NCBI GenBank assembly: GCA_027459485.1 | Contig: DAIDIG010000001.1 | Span: forward strand, 550,619-614,618 | Source of the DNA: Bdellovibrionales bacterium | Lineage (GTDB): Bacteria > Bdellovibrionota > Bdellovibrionia > Bdellovibrionales > UBA1609 | Length of the DNA stretch: 64,000 nt | Reading direction: 5' to 3' | Shown here: piece after piece, positions 42,975-52,270 of the stretch | How the letters are laid out: each line of letters opens with the position of its first letter | Position numbering within the stretch: the stretch's first letter is position 1 | Notes under the pieces: generated by a model | What the model saw: only the letters and a program-made list of their open reading frames with translations | The model's database searches: none | What the model was told of the DNA's origin: nothing | Translations under genes and position numbers: made by a program

Positions 42975-44537
42975 ATGTGCGCGCGAGTTTTGCACGATAT
43001 TAAAGTTGCCCTCGACGACGAACTTGAAGAAAAGCTGGCTTGGCTATCGCCCGGATATGCCGCGCATCGCATTCTCAAAAAGTCGGTTGATGCGCGAAAG
43101 CGCCATGACCCACATTTCGTCTATACCGTCGAAGTTTATGATAAAGGCGAAGCCGTGCCGCCGCGCGAATACAAACTTGCTCCGGCTGATTATCGAGGAG
43201 AAAAACCGATCATTGTCGGCGCGGGGCCGGCAGGGCTTTTTGCGGCGCTGAGGTTTGTCGAACGCGGCGTGCCCTGTACGCTTCTTGAGCGCGGCTCATC
43301 GGCAGAGAAACGTCTGGTGAAAATCAACCGATTCTGGCGTACTGGCGAACTCGATCCGAATAACAACGTTTGCTTTGGCGAAGGTGGAGCGGGTCTTTAC
43401 TCCGACGGTAAGCTCATTACACGCATTAAATCACCTTACATCAATTACGTTATGAATCGGCTTGTGCGGTTTGGTGCGCCCGCTGAAATCGAGTACACGG
43501 CTAATCCGCACGTAGGCTCCGATCGCATCCGAAGAGTCATCCCACGCCTCCGAGAATTTCTTGTCGCCAACGGTTGCGAGATTCATTTCGACACAGCCGT
43601 CACTGAATTTTTGTGTGAAAGGAAAAACGGTGACACGTTTTCGATGACTGGAGTTTCAACTGTCGACGGTCGCGCTTTTGACTCTGATAAAATAATTTTA
43701 GCCACGGGGCATTCGGCGGCTGATATCTTTGAACGGCTGCAGGACGCTCGGGTCCATATGGAGGGTAAAAGTTTTGCAGTCGGTCTTCGCATTGAACATC
43801 CGCAAAAGCTGATCAATGAAATTCAATATCGTGCGAGCGAATCGCATCCGAAGCTCGGCGCCGCTAACTATCGGCTCGCCCACCATGAGCACCAAAGTAA
43901 TGTCGGCGTTTATAGCTTTTGCATGTGCCCCGGTGGCTACGTTCTCTCAAGCGGAACTGAAGACCACTCAGTCGTTTGTAACGGCATGAGCAACTACAAT
44001 CGGGGTTCGAAATTCGCCAATAGCGCCGTCGTCGTCAGTATAGACTTCGCCAAAACCTTCGGCACCGAAGATCGTTGGGCCGGGCTCAAATTCCGCACAA
44101 TGCTTGAGCGCAACGCATATGAAATGGTGGGCTCAAAAGAAATCCCGGCGCAAAGACTTGTCGATTTTTTAGAAGACAAATCGGGCCCTGTATTGCCATC
44201 GTCTTCACCTTCGCATGTAAAAGCGGCTCCGCTGCACAATTTGATGCCATACGCGCTGACAGCTCACTTCAAAAAGGGCATCGAAGAATTCGGCCGCAAA
44301 ATGAATGGCTTCATCTCTGAAGATGCGCAGCTGCACGCCGTCGAATCAAGGACGTCTTGCCCTATTCGTGTCACCCGCGATCGCGAAACTTTAGAATCTC
44401 TCTCGCACCGGGGGCTTTACCCGTGCGGCGAGGGCGCTGGGTACGCCGGAGGTATCACGAGCGCCGCCTGCGACGGTATTCGGATTGCCGAAAAAATAAT
44501 GGCGATTGAAGAACCTGCGCGCGTAAATGTCGATTGA
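42975..44537 (+). CDS. COG2509-type FAD-dependent dehydrogenase
   Basis: 520 aa. An N-terminal about 70-aa domain is followed by the FAD-binding Rossmann motif IIVGAGPAGLFAALRF, then NNVCFGEGGAGLYSDGKLITR and ATGHSAADIF, ending PCGEGAGYAGGITSAACDGIRIAEKI. This is the pattern of the uncharacterised FAD-dependent dehydrogenase family COG2509, which lacks an assigned substrate. Cytoplasmic. It is convergent with the ABC-F gene; no other partner is seen. Confidence 0.92.
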   Translation: MCARVLHDIKVALDDELEEKLAWLSPGYAAHRILKKSVDARKRHDPHFVYTVEVYDKGEAVPPREYKLAPADYRGEKPIIVGAGPAGLFAALRFVERGVPCTLLERGSSAEKRLVKINRFWRTGELDPNNNVCFGEGGAGLYSDGKLITRIKSPYINYVMNRLVRFGAPAEIEYTANPHVGSDRIRRVIPRLREFLVANGCEIHFDTAVTEFLCERKNGDTFSMTGVSTVDGRAFDSDKIILATGHSAADIFERLQDARVHMEGKSFAVGLRIEHPQKLINEIQYRASESHPKLGAANYRLAHHEHQSNVGVYSFCMCPGGYVLSSGTEDHSVVCNGMSNYNRGSKFANSAVVVSIDFAKTFGTEDRWAGLKFRTMLERNAYEMVGSKEIPAQRLVDFLEDKSGPVLPSSSPSHVKAAPLHNLMPYALTAHFKKGIEEFGRKMNGFISEDAQLHAVESRTSCPIRVTRDRETLESLSHRGLYPCGEGAGYAGGITSAACDGIRIAEKIMAIEEPARVNVD

Positions 44538-44570
44538 TTAAAGCTTCTTCTAGACAGCGCAATCGAGGTT

Positions 44571-46415
44571 TCAGCGGCGTTTTTCTAGTTCTGCCCAGCG
44601 TTTGTAATGTGCGTCGATGGTCTCCTGAAGTTTGGCCATTTCGGTATGAATTTTGCCTAGTTTCTGGTGATCGTGCATGAGGTCAGTTTGTAAACTTTGC
44701 GACGTAAGCGTTTCAAGTTCAGATTCAAGCCGCTGGATGGTCGACTCCATTTTATCAAGCTCCGATTTTTCCTTTGAAGTGAGGCGCGAAGAAGTCGAGG
44801 GCGACGGCTCAAGTAGTTTAGCCTTTGACCCTTCAGGGCCACCTTTTTTAATACTCGGGTTTCTATTTTGCGATTTGATGCCTTCGTACCAAGTCTCCCA
44901 CTGCAAAAAGCTCGAAAAGAGTTTGAGCGTCCGATCAGGGTGCCCTTCAGGTGCAAACGCTAAAATTTGATTTGAAACAGCGTCCATAAAATACCGGTCG
45001 TGAGTGACGATAATCACGGCGCCATTAAATTCAGATAGTGCATTTTCTAAGACTTCAAGCGTATCCGAATCTAAGTCGTTTGTCGGTTCATCCAATACGA
45101 GAACTTGTGCGTCCTTTAGCATCAGCTGGGCCAGTCGCAAACGAGCTTGTTCGCCACCCGAGAGTTTTGCTACGGGTAAATCCACTTTAGCACCCGAAAA
45201 CAAAAAGCGATCAAGATAACTGCGCGCGTGGATATGTTGCCCTCGATAGTCGACAAAATCACCATGCAGGCAGATATTTTTAAAAACGCTGAGATCAGGG
45301 TTCAGCGTCTCACGATTTTGCTCGAAATATGCGATTTTAACATCGGCAGCGACTGAAGATTCTGTCGCGCCGATTTTCACTCGTCCGGCGTCGGGTTTAT
45401 CGTAACCCAATATCGTGCGGATCAACGTCGACTTACCGCAACCGTTATGACCTAAGATAGCGAGTCGGGATTTCGGTGTAATCAATACATCGAGGTCCGA
45501 AAAAAGGTTTTCGCCGCCGTAGGACTTCGAAATGCCAATTGCCTCGATTAGCTTCTTCGGCGTCTTGCCAAGTTCGCCGAAGTCTAACGCCACCTTTTGC
45601 TGACGGTTCTTTGCCGCAAGATCACTCACATCTTCGGCGAGTTCATGAGCCGCCTCAATGCGTGCTTTTTGTTTCGTCTGCCTCGCCTTGGCCCCGCGAC
45701 GGAGCCATTCCGTTTCGCGACGAAGAGTATTTCGCAAAACTTTCTCGTGACGGGCCTGAGCATTTAACTCTTGCTCCTTAATTTCGAGGTACGAGAGGTA
45801 ATCTCCGGGCACATCGAGAAGTTCATTCGGGTTTCGTGGGTCGAGATCCATAATTCGCGTGACGACGCGCTGTAAAAAGAGGCGATCATGAGTGACAATC
45901 AGCATAGCTATCGGGAGTTCGCACAAATATTGCTCGAGCCACATGATACTTGCCACATCCAGGTGGTTTGTCGGTTCGTCGAGCAATAGCAATTCGGGCT
46001 CGCGCATCAGTTCACGCGCCAAGGCCAGGCGCTTTTGCCAACCGCCCGAAAGCTTGCGAGCCAAGAACGAGTCGCCAAAACGATAGAAATCCATTACTCC
46101 CATGATTTCGTACGCACGCGCATAGGCGTCATCTGGATCACTATGCTTCGAAATCAATGCGTCTAAAATGCTCTCATTTTGGCCGAATGTCGGTGTTTGT
46201 TCGAGGTACCCGATGCGAAGCCCTCTTTTTTTACTGATCTGACCGCTATCGAGATCGGTGACACCAGCCAAAATTTTGAGGAGCGTGGATTTGCCCGCGC
46301 CATTTGGACCCAGTAGACCGACGCGCTCGCCTTCATTCAGGCCAAAGTTAAGGCTGTGAAACAGCGTTTTGTTAGAGAAAGACTTTTCCAATTTATGGGC
46401 GTTAATTAAAATCAT
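44571..46415 (-). CDS. uup: ABC-F family ATPase, Uup-like
   Basis: 614 aa soluble protein with two ABC domains: Walker A GPNGAGKSTLLK and GHNGCGKSTLIR; signatures LSGGWQKRLALAREL and LSGGEQARLRLAQL; Walker B LLLLDEPTNHLD and VLVLDEPTNDLD. A C-terminal coiled coil (about 540-614) is typical of Uup. ABC-F proteins act on ribosomes or replication intermediates. The start lies only 22 bp from the start of the 46438 gene, so both divergent transcripts would have very short leaders. Confidence 0.93.
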   Translation of the reverse strand: MILINAHKLEKSFSNKTLFHSLNFGLNEGERVGLLGPNGAGKSTLLKILAGVTDLDSGQISKKRGLRIGYLEQTPTFGQNESILDALISKHSDPDDAYARAYEIMGVMDFYRFGDSFLARKLSGGWQKRLALARELMREPELLLLDEPTNHLDVASIMWLEQYLCELPIAMLIVTHDRLFLQRVVTRIMDLDPRNPNELLDVPGDYLSYLEIKEQELNAQARHEKVLRNTLRRETEWLRRGAKARQTKQKARIEAAHELAEDVSDLAAKNRQQKVALDFGELGKTPKKLIEAIGISKSYGGENLFSDLDVLITPKSRLAILGHNGCGKSTLIRTILGYDKPDAGRVKIGATESSVAADVKIAYFEQNRETLNPDLSVFKNICLHGDFVDYRGQHIHARSYLDRFLFSGAKVDLPVAKLSGGEQARLRLAQLMLKDAQVLVLDEPTNDLDSDTLEVLENALSEFNGAVIIVTHDRYFMDAVSNQILAFAPEGHPDRTLKLFSSFLQWETWYEGIKSQNRNPSIKKGGPEGSKAKLLEPSPSTSSRLTSKEKSELDKMESTIQRLESELETLTSQSLQTDLMHDHQKLGKIHTEMAKLQETIDAHYKRWAELEKRR

Positions 46416-46437
46416 GGGAGTTTTCGTTTGAACATAA

Positions 46438-47466
46438 TTGAAGTATACTCGCTATATAGTTTTGAAAACTACAATAGAATTAGAAATTCAGAAATTTCAA
46501 GACTCAATTCATCGGCAGTCGCCATATTGTGCGGTTCACGAAGTGGCTCCGTTTGTCATTCGGGCCACGCCGACCGGCGTTCGTGCCGGCACGCAAGCTC
46601 GGTTGGGAGTTATCGCCCTCACTCACGGTAATGAAGTGATCGGGGCTCCTATTGTTAATCATTTGATCGAGTCTCTTTTGGCCGGCAGTTTGTCGCCCGG
46701 CTTTGAAGTTCAGTTTGCCCTGGGTAACGTCTCGGCCGCTCGGGCGAATCAGCGCTATATTGAGAATGACCTCAACCGGTCATTTGGGCTCAATTCGACT
46801 GAGAATCCAGAGACCATACGGGCGCGCGAAATCGAAACATTCTTCTTTGATAAATGCGATATTGTATTAGACCTTCACCAGACAATTCAACCGTCACTGT
46901 CGCCGTTTTTCTTCGCTCACTATTACTCTTTAAAAGAATTGGCATTTCTTGATTCGATTAATCCAGGGTTACCCGTGATTGTGACTTTAGACGATAAGTT
47001 GCACGGCCAAAAGGGTGAAACCACAAACGAATTTTTAAAGAGTCAGGATAAGTTTTGTTTGACAGTCGAATTAGGCCAAAAAGGTTTTTTCGAAGAGAGC
47101 TTCAAGTGCGGTGTGGAGGTCGCAAAAAACTTCATACGCGCGGTCGGTGAGCCAACGGAGCGGTTTGATCAATTGACGTTATCAGGCATTAAATCACGTC
47201 TTCTAAAGCTTGAAGTTGGTTACAGGGTTCAAGATCCAGGCTCGCGTCTCCACCCCGGTATCGTGAACCTTCAAGAGGTAAACAAAGGCGACGAGATTGG
47301 AGTTTCAGATCGGGGGCCGATCGTGGCGCCTATCTCGGGATATATCCTGTTTCCGAAATACAATTCGAATTTGACTATCGGGCAAGAATTATTTTGCCTC
47401 TGTCGTGAAATTCAACCCGGCGAATTATCACAACAAGGCAATACGGGTCGCTACAATATCCGCTAA
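46438..47466 (+). CDS. Succinylglutamate desuccinylase/aspartoacylase-family zinc hydrolase
   Basis: 342 aa M14-like zinc amidohydrolase: zinc ligands in LTHGNEVIGAP (H and E), substrate Arg in NDLNRSFGL, third ligand His in IVLDLHQT, catalytic Glu in LTVELGQKGF. A C-terminal beta domain of the lipoyl-like type follows. It cleaves an N-acyl amino acid or a related amide; the substrate is unknown. Start uncertain: TTG 46438 (track) with no ribosome-binding site, or TTG 46459. Divergent from the ABC-F gene. Confidence 0.88.
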   Translation: MKYTRYIVLKTTIELEIQKFQDSIHRQSPYCAVHEVAPFVIRATPTGVRAGTQARLGVIALTHGNEVIGAPIVNHLIESLLAGSLSPGFEVQFALGNVSAARANQRYIENDLNRSFGLNSTENPETIRAREIETFFFDKCDIVLDLHQTIQPSLSPFFFAHYYSLKELAFLDSINPGLPVIVTLDDKLHGQKGETTNEFLKSQDKFCLTVELGQKGFFEESFKCGVEVAKNFIRAVGEPTERFDQLTLSGIKSRLLKLEVGYRVQDPGSRLHPGIVNLQEVNKGDEIGVSDRGPIVAPISGYILFPKYNSNLTIGQELFCLCREIQPGELSQQGNTGRYNIR

Positions 47467-47527
47467 CGATTATACTGGTCAGTCGTCACTACAAAAAATT
47501 GTCGCTTTTACACTAAAACGTCAGGAT

Positions 47528-47545
47528 TTGGGCCTTTTGGCCCAA
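47528..47545 (+). terminator. Hairpin after the zinc hydrolase gene
   Basis: TTGGGCC-TTTT-GGCCCAA, a perfect 7-bp stem, followed by GAAAATTT rather than a T-run. A possible terminator for the 46438 gene. The next gene's upstream region also holds a 13-bp palindrome CTTAACTGTTAAG (47580-47592) 9 bp before its ATG. Confidence 0.5.
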
Positions 47546-47601
47546 GAAAATTTAATTGCGTCTTAACAAATTAAAATTGCTTAACTGTTAAGATCGCTTA
47601 C

Positions 47602-48807
47602 ATGAAACCGAACAAACTGCGCACCCGCTTTAACACTTCAGTTTTTGCCGTTCTGTCGACTCTTGCTATTTTTCTGCCTACCCCCGCCCAGGCTCGGAAG
47701 AAAGACAATAAGCCGAGATATTCAAACGTCTGCGAGTATATTTTAACACGCGCGAATTTGCAGAATCGAGTGGCTGAAGCCCGTCGCGTAGCCGATGAAT
47801 TCAGCACACGCGAGTACCGTTACCTCGGCAACCACCTCGGTTTTTCGCTCAGCCGCACTAGGGAGCTCCACGATACAACAAAGCGAGAGTCGCGCTTTGT
47901 CTCTGTGCCGTCGCTACCTGGCGATTATCAACAGTCCGTAACTCGGCAATTTTGGCAGGCAAACGGAAAGAAATACCAGTTCGTCAACGTCGGCCTAAAA
48001 TCGCTCGAAGCGTATTCCGACCGAGTCAACCGAACTGTGTTTGCGCAATTGTTAACCCATCCCGACGACGATCTCATCGTATATTACGATGACTCACGGT
48101 TAGCGGTGGGCAAGCGACTTATGAAATACCGATGGGGCGTTCATGACGCCGTTCTTGAAATCTATAAAAGGAAAAAACCTTATTTGAGCGAAAATGATTT
48201 TCGCACACTCATTTACCTGAATAAAGTGAGCCAGAATAGCGACGTCTTGGCTTTGCTTTACCCGAAAACAATTGTGCCCGCGGCTCGCGGTGTTTCAAAT
48301 CGAGTGGCGCTTACGATTCAAATCAGCTACTTCGGTGACCGCCACTATTTTCGTCCATCAGTTGCCGAAATTGTTGACCCCGAGAGTATGCCGAACCCGA
48401 AAGACTTACTGCCGTTCGAATATCGTATACCGGTCGATCAACTGGCAGCGTTTCGTGCCGCGTTTTATTCTCGATTTCCGGCTCGCTATACCTGCGAGAT
48501 GCTGAGGTATGCATCGATGGATAATCAAATACCGCAAAGTATACGTGATCGTTTTCTTTTGACGGCCTTTCAGAAAGCTGAGCGAAGGGGCATGAAATAC
48601 GTCATTGCAGGCGCCGATAAATATACGGAGCGGCTCTACCGGCGCTACGGTTTTCAGATTTATTCGCCTTTGCCAAACGGTCAAATTGAAGAACCCGAGT
48701 ACGTTTTGTATTTGAGAATCGGCACACCCGAATATAGTGAAATGATCGCGAGACTACAGCGGAGCGCGATTATTGAAAATCAGCACAAGGGGCGGAACAT
48801 TCAATGA
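47602..48807 (+). CDS. Exported protein with GNAT-like C-terminus, coupled to a hybrid kinase
   Basis: 401 aa. A signal peptide (MKPNKLRTRFNTSVFAVLSTLAIFLPTPAQA) implies export. The C-terminal 170 residues have a strand-helix pattern like acyltransferases of the GNAT or autoinducer-synthase type (LTAFQKAERRGMKYVIAGADKYTERLYRRYGFQIYSPLP). Whether an exported domain could have acyl-CoA is unclear. Its stop overlaps the next gene's start (ATGA), so production is coupled to a hybrid histidine kinase, suggesting a sensing partnership. Family not recognised. Confidence 0.75.
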   Translation: MKPNKLRTRFNTSVFAVLSTLAIFLPTPAQARKKDNKPRYSNVCEYILTRANLQNRVAEARRVADEFSTREYRYLGNHLGFSLSRTRELHDTTKRESRFVSVPSLPGDYQQSVTRQFWQANGKKYQFVNVGLKSLEAYSDRVNRTVFAQLLTHPDDDLIVYYDDSRLAVGKRLMKYRWGVHDAVLEIYKRKKPYLSENDFRTLIYLNKVSQNSDVLALLYPKTIVPAARGVSNRVALTIQISYFGDRHYFRPSVAEIVDPESMPNPKDLLPFEYRIPVDQLAAFRAAFYSRFPARYTCEMLRYASMDNQIPQSIRDRFLLTAFQKAERRGMKYVIAGADKYTERLYRRYGFQIYSPLPNGQIEEPEYVLYLRIGTPEYSEMIARLQRSAIIENQHKGRNIQ

Positions 48808-50498
48808 ACCCGATCGACCCTGAATTAAGTCGAGTTCAGTCCGAATACGAACATATCCGTCGAATATCAACTCTACTCGTGCGCCACGATACGGACGCCT
48901 GCATTCATACCGTGATCGTGCAACAGTGTGCGAGAGCTCTTGGCGCCGACGCTGTCTGCTTATTTTTTCTAAGAGATGATGAACATTATGAAATGGTCGA
49001 AGAAGTTGGCTGCACTCCTGAGTTCAAATCGCAATGGCGCCGAATCCCGAAGGATTATCTGCCGCTCCTTCAATTGGATGATCCACACGATTGTCTTTTC
49101 ATCGGGTCTGCCGATGAATTTAAAGCCGAATCGCCTACCGCGACCGATCTTGTGATCAACTCCAAACGCAAGGTGGTGGCCTATGCGCCGCTTGTCTTGA
49201 AGCAGATCCCGATAGGAGTCCTCGGTTTTTCATACAACCATGTGCCGAAGTCTCTGCCGGACCGCAAGTTTGTCAGCGCAATAGCCAATCTCGTGGCGCA
49301 GGCGATCGAACGTGTGAGGCTGTTTGAGCGAGAGCGGCACGCGCGCGAAGACGCCGAATGCGCAAATCGTGCCAAAACCAATTTTCTCGCGAATATCAGT
49401 CATGAAATTCGCACACCGCTCACGGCAATCAAAGGCTTCGCCGATTTGATCGCGAGTTCCGAAGGGTTATCTTCTGATCAAAAGCATTGGACGGATCGTA
49501 TTTTAAAAAACGCCAGACATTTGACGGGTTTGATCGGCGACATCCTAGATATTTCTAAAATCGAATCCGAAGCTGTTGAAGTCAATAGGTGTTACTTTTC
49601 ATTGGCTGAACTTATTGAAGATGTTCGCGCGGCCACCGTCGTGAATGCAAACGAAAAAAATCTATATTTGAATTTTACGTTCGACAGCACGATCGAGATT
49701 TACACCGACCCCGCGCATCTCAGGCAAATACTGATCAATCTGATTGGGAATTCAATCAAATTTACTCTAAAAGGTGGCATCGACGTAAGATTCGAAGTCG
49801 ACCGCCCGAGCTCAAAATCTGCCTCGAATTTGAAGATCACCGTACAGGATAGCGGCATCGGCATTTCACCCTCTGATCGCGAGAAGATTTTTGAGCCGTT
49901 TACCCAAGCGTTTCAACCGGGGCAGTTATTCGGCGGCACGGGGCTTGGGCTCTATATTTCAAAACGAATTGCAAGAATTCTAGGCGGCGAAATATCGCTT
50001 GAGCAGAGTACACCGGGGGCCGGTACAACTTTTTGCTTCAAATTGTTCTGCCCCACAACAGTTGCGCAACCGCAGGAATCGGGTGTGTCGCTCACGCGTC
50101 CATGTCTCGATGGCTTCACAATTCTTTTGGCTGAGGATGCTCCGGATAACCGCTATTTGCTCAACCATATTCTTTCGGGCCTCGGTGCGCAGATTGATTT
50201 TGCCGAAAACGGTCAAGAAGCAGTCGACAAGGCGACCGCGCAACCGTACGACGTGATCGTGATGGATATTCAAATGCCTGTGCTCGACGGTAATCAAGCG
50301 ACAGCCGAGTTGAGAGCGCGTGGCTTGAAAGTCCCCGTCATCGCCCTAACTGCCTGTGCTCTGGCCAGTGAACGTGAGAAGTCGTTACAGTATGGCGTTA
50401 GCGATTACCTGACAAAGCCGATCGACTTCATGAAACTCGTTCATGCCGTTGAACGCTACGGCACCGAAGCCAAACGATCAAAATTTCAAGAAATATAA
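48804..50498 (+). CDS. Hybrid sensor histidine kinase (GAF-HisKA-HATPase-REC)
   Basis: 564 aa, soluble. GAF-like sensor at about 15-170 (RALGADAVCLFFL), HisKA with His200 in NISHEIRTPL, HATPase with NLIGNSIKFTLKGG, DSGIGI and GGTGLGLYISKR, and a receiver with Asp488 in VIVMDIQMPVLDG. Lacking membrane segments, it senses a cytoplasmic signal. The acceptor protein is not encoded nearby. Starts by 4-bp overlap with the exported gene at 47602; the 3' end overlaps uppP by 21 bp on the opposite strand. Confidence 0.93.
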   Translation: MNPIDPELSRVQSEYEHIRRISTLLVRHDTDACIHTVIVQQCARALGADAVCLFFLRDDEHYEMVEEVGCTPEFKSQWRRIPKDYLPLLQLDDPHDCLFIGSADEFKAESPTATDLVINSKRKVVAYAPLVLKQIPIGVLGFSYNHVPKSLPDRKFVSAIANLVAQAIERVRLFERERHAREDAECANRAKTNFLANISHEIRTPLTAIKGFADLIASSEGLSSDQKHWTDRILKNARHLTGLIGDILDISKIESEAVEVNRCYFSLAELIEDVRAATVVNANEKNLYLNFTFDSTIEIYTDPAHLRQILINLIGNSIKFTLKGGIDVRFEVDRPSSKSASNLKITVQDSGIGISPSDREKIFEPFTQAFQPGQLFGGTGLGLYISKRIARILGGEISLEQSTPGAGTTFCFKLFCPTTVAQPQESGVSLTRPCLDGFTILLAEDAPDNRYLLNHILSGLGAQIDFAENGQEAVDKATAQPYDVIVMDIQMPVLDGNQATAELRARGLKVPVIALTACALASEREKSLQYGVSDYLTKPIDFMKLVHAVERYGTEAKRSKFQEI

Positions 50499-51299
50499 AA
50501 CCGCCGCGAATAAAAGACAGTACGCTCCGAAATACCCCCATTTGCCTTTTTCAAGCCAGCGCGACAACCATGTGATCGCAAATAGCCCGGCGATAAAACT
50601 AAAAACTAGGCCCACGAACCCTGGCATAAATTGAGGATGCACGTGCGCATGCTCCAAGCGAAGCACTTCGCGTGCGATCACCGGCGGAGTTAAAATGACG
50701 GCGAGAAGAAAACTGAATTGCTCAGAAAATCGTCTGGTCATACCGAAAATCATCCCGACCGAAATGGTAGCGCCTGATCGAGAAAATCCGCGAAACGGCA
50801 AACACAAACCTTGAACCGCGCCGATAAGAACGGCGACGGAATTCGAGTGATCTTTTGATTCTTGCGGCTTCCAGATTTTCAGGCTCGAAATCAAAATCAC
50901 AACACCGGCGGCGACAAGCGACGCGATGATGACTTTGACATTGCCAAAGAGATTTTCAATGGCGCGGCCGTGTAGAAAATAGTGTTCAATTATGTGTTTA
51001 AGAGTTAAGCCGACGACGCCGGTCGCACCGGTCGCAAGAATTGCCATCACGATCAGATTCTTGCGTCGAGCGGGGTTAAGGAGCAGCGCCTTCCAGTCCC
51101 GCCAGAAATAGGTGAGAACCGCGAACATCGTACCGGTGTGGAGCATTACCAATAAATACGTCATTTCGGGCGAGGTCGCGCTCAACCCCATGAGCTTTTC
51201 AGCAACGATGACGTGCCCTGAACTCGATATAGGCAGTAGCTCGGCCAAGCCTTGAACAATTGCAAGAACGACGATCTTAAATGTAGTCAATTGAGCCAT
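50478..51299 (-). CDS. uppP: Undecaprenyl-diphosphatase UppP/BacA
   Basis: 273 aa integral membrane enzyme that recycles undecaprenyl diphosphate for peptidoglycan synthesis. Both signature blocks are visible: AIVQGLAELLPISSSGHVIVAE at the N-terminus and CLPFRGFSRSGATISVGMIFGM in the second half, with multiple hydrophobic helices. Length is normal. Convergent overlap with the hybrid kinase (21 bp). Confidence 0.94.
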   Translation of the reverse strand: MAQLTTFKIVVLAIVQGLAELLPISSSGHVIVAEKLMGLSATSPEMTYLLVMLHTGTMFAVLTYFWRDWKALLLNPARRKNLIVMAILATGATGVVGLTLKHIIEHYFLHGRAIENLFGNVKVIIASLVAAGVVILISSLKIWKPQESKDHSNSVAVLIGAVQGLCLPFRGFSRSGATISVGMIFGMTRRFSEQFSFLLAVILTPPVIAREVLRLEHAHVHPQFMPGFVGLVFSFIAGLFAITWLSRWLEKGKWGYFGAYCLLFAAVLYFLKF

Positions 51300-51362
51300 G
51301 TCACACGCCAGCCGCGGCTAACGCCTCCTTGAGTCACTATTTCAACACAGCTGAACCGACAT

Positions 51363-51989
51363 TCAATAAGTTTTTCGGCGCTTCACGTGTTTACGCCGGG
51401 CGGGCAGCGCTTTCTTCTTCAAGCGATTTTTCTGCAGAGAGGGTCGTTTTACCGTCGATCGCGCTTTTGACACCGCTTTTATTTTCAGCCGACCACGAGA
51501 CGATTTTTTCGATCTGCGTGACGCTGCTTTCTTGGGCCTGTTGATTTTCGTTCGAACTGACTGAGCATTTCGGGTGTCGGCTTGTCGCTCAACCACGATG
51601 CGGGTGAGAGCGAGGGTTCGTTCGAGCATTTGAATATGGCGTTCGAGGTCGTGAATTTTTGATTGCATGCTCGATTGCATTTCATCTAAGCGAGTTGAGA
51701 AATTGGTTGGCCCGATCACGTCAGGGCGGATGCCGCGCAATTCGAGGAGCCATCGTAAAGCCTGATAAACGTGCGGGGGAGCGTCGGTGCGAGTCCAGCG
51801 CGTCCACGCCGACGGATCGACTAGGAGAAGCCGGCACATCTGCCGCCGGTTGAGCCCGAGCTTCGATCGAATCTGATCGAGGTCGCCAATCTGTTCAGCA
51901 ATTCGTTTTTTTTCGGCGAAATATTCGTCGCGAAGATTCCGCTCCTTTTTTGCCGGTTCTAATGCCGATGCGCTGTCGTTTATTTCCAT
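51363..51989 (-). CDS. HTH protein with coiled coil and histone H1-like basic tail
   Basis: 208 aa from ATG 51989, with GGGGGA upstream. Residues about 40-85 form a helix-turn-helix (LDQIRSKLGLNRRQMCRLLLVDPSAWTRW), followed by a coiled coil (MQSSMQSKIHDLERHIQMLERTL). The last 70 residues are extremely Lys/Arg-rich (KKAASRRSKKSSRGRLKIKA), like the tail of a histone H1-like protein. Likely a DNA-binding, perhaps nucleoid-structuring, regulator. Divergent from the recombinase gene across a very AT-rich 280-bp region, possibly autoregulated there. Confidence 0.75.
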   Translation of the reverse strand: MEINDSASALEPAKKERNLRDEYFAEKKRIAEQIGDLDQIRSKLGLNRRQMCRLLLVDPSAWTRWTRTDAPPHVYQALRWLLELRGIRPDVIGPTNFSTRLDEMQSSMQSKIHDLERHIQMLERTLALTRIVVERQADTRNAQSVRTKINRPKKAASRRSKKSSRGRLKIKAVSKARSTVKRPSLQKNRLKKKALPARRKHVKRRKTY

Positions 51990-52016
51990 TTGAGAAATTC
52001 CCCCATCTTCCGTCAA

Positions 52017-52270
52017 ATCGATGTTGCGAAATATGTTATTTATATTTTATATCACAACAATAAATATGGTGAAACACAATAAAAACTCAACAGTACAGTT
52101 AAATTGTGTCTTTTAGTTATAAGTTATATACATAAGTCATTGTAATTATTAGATTTATATACTACCTAAAAGTATGCACACTTTTTAAGCAAATAGAGAT
52201 TTTTGACTCACCGGTTTTGCAAATCGATTTTTTTTGACTCGAATCGGGGGGCCATAGACCATAATTCGAA
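52017..52270. promoter_or_regulatory. Very AT-rich divergent promoter region
   Basis: Much more AT-rich than its surroundings. It contains the inverted repeat CTTTTAG (52110-52116) / CTAAAAG (52166-52172) flanked by GTGT and CACAC, and two copies of GATTTTT(TT)GACTC near 52199 and 52226, whose TTGACT could be -35 elements for the recombinase gene. No ORF of note. Confidence 0.5.
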
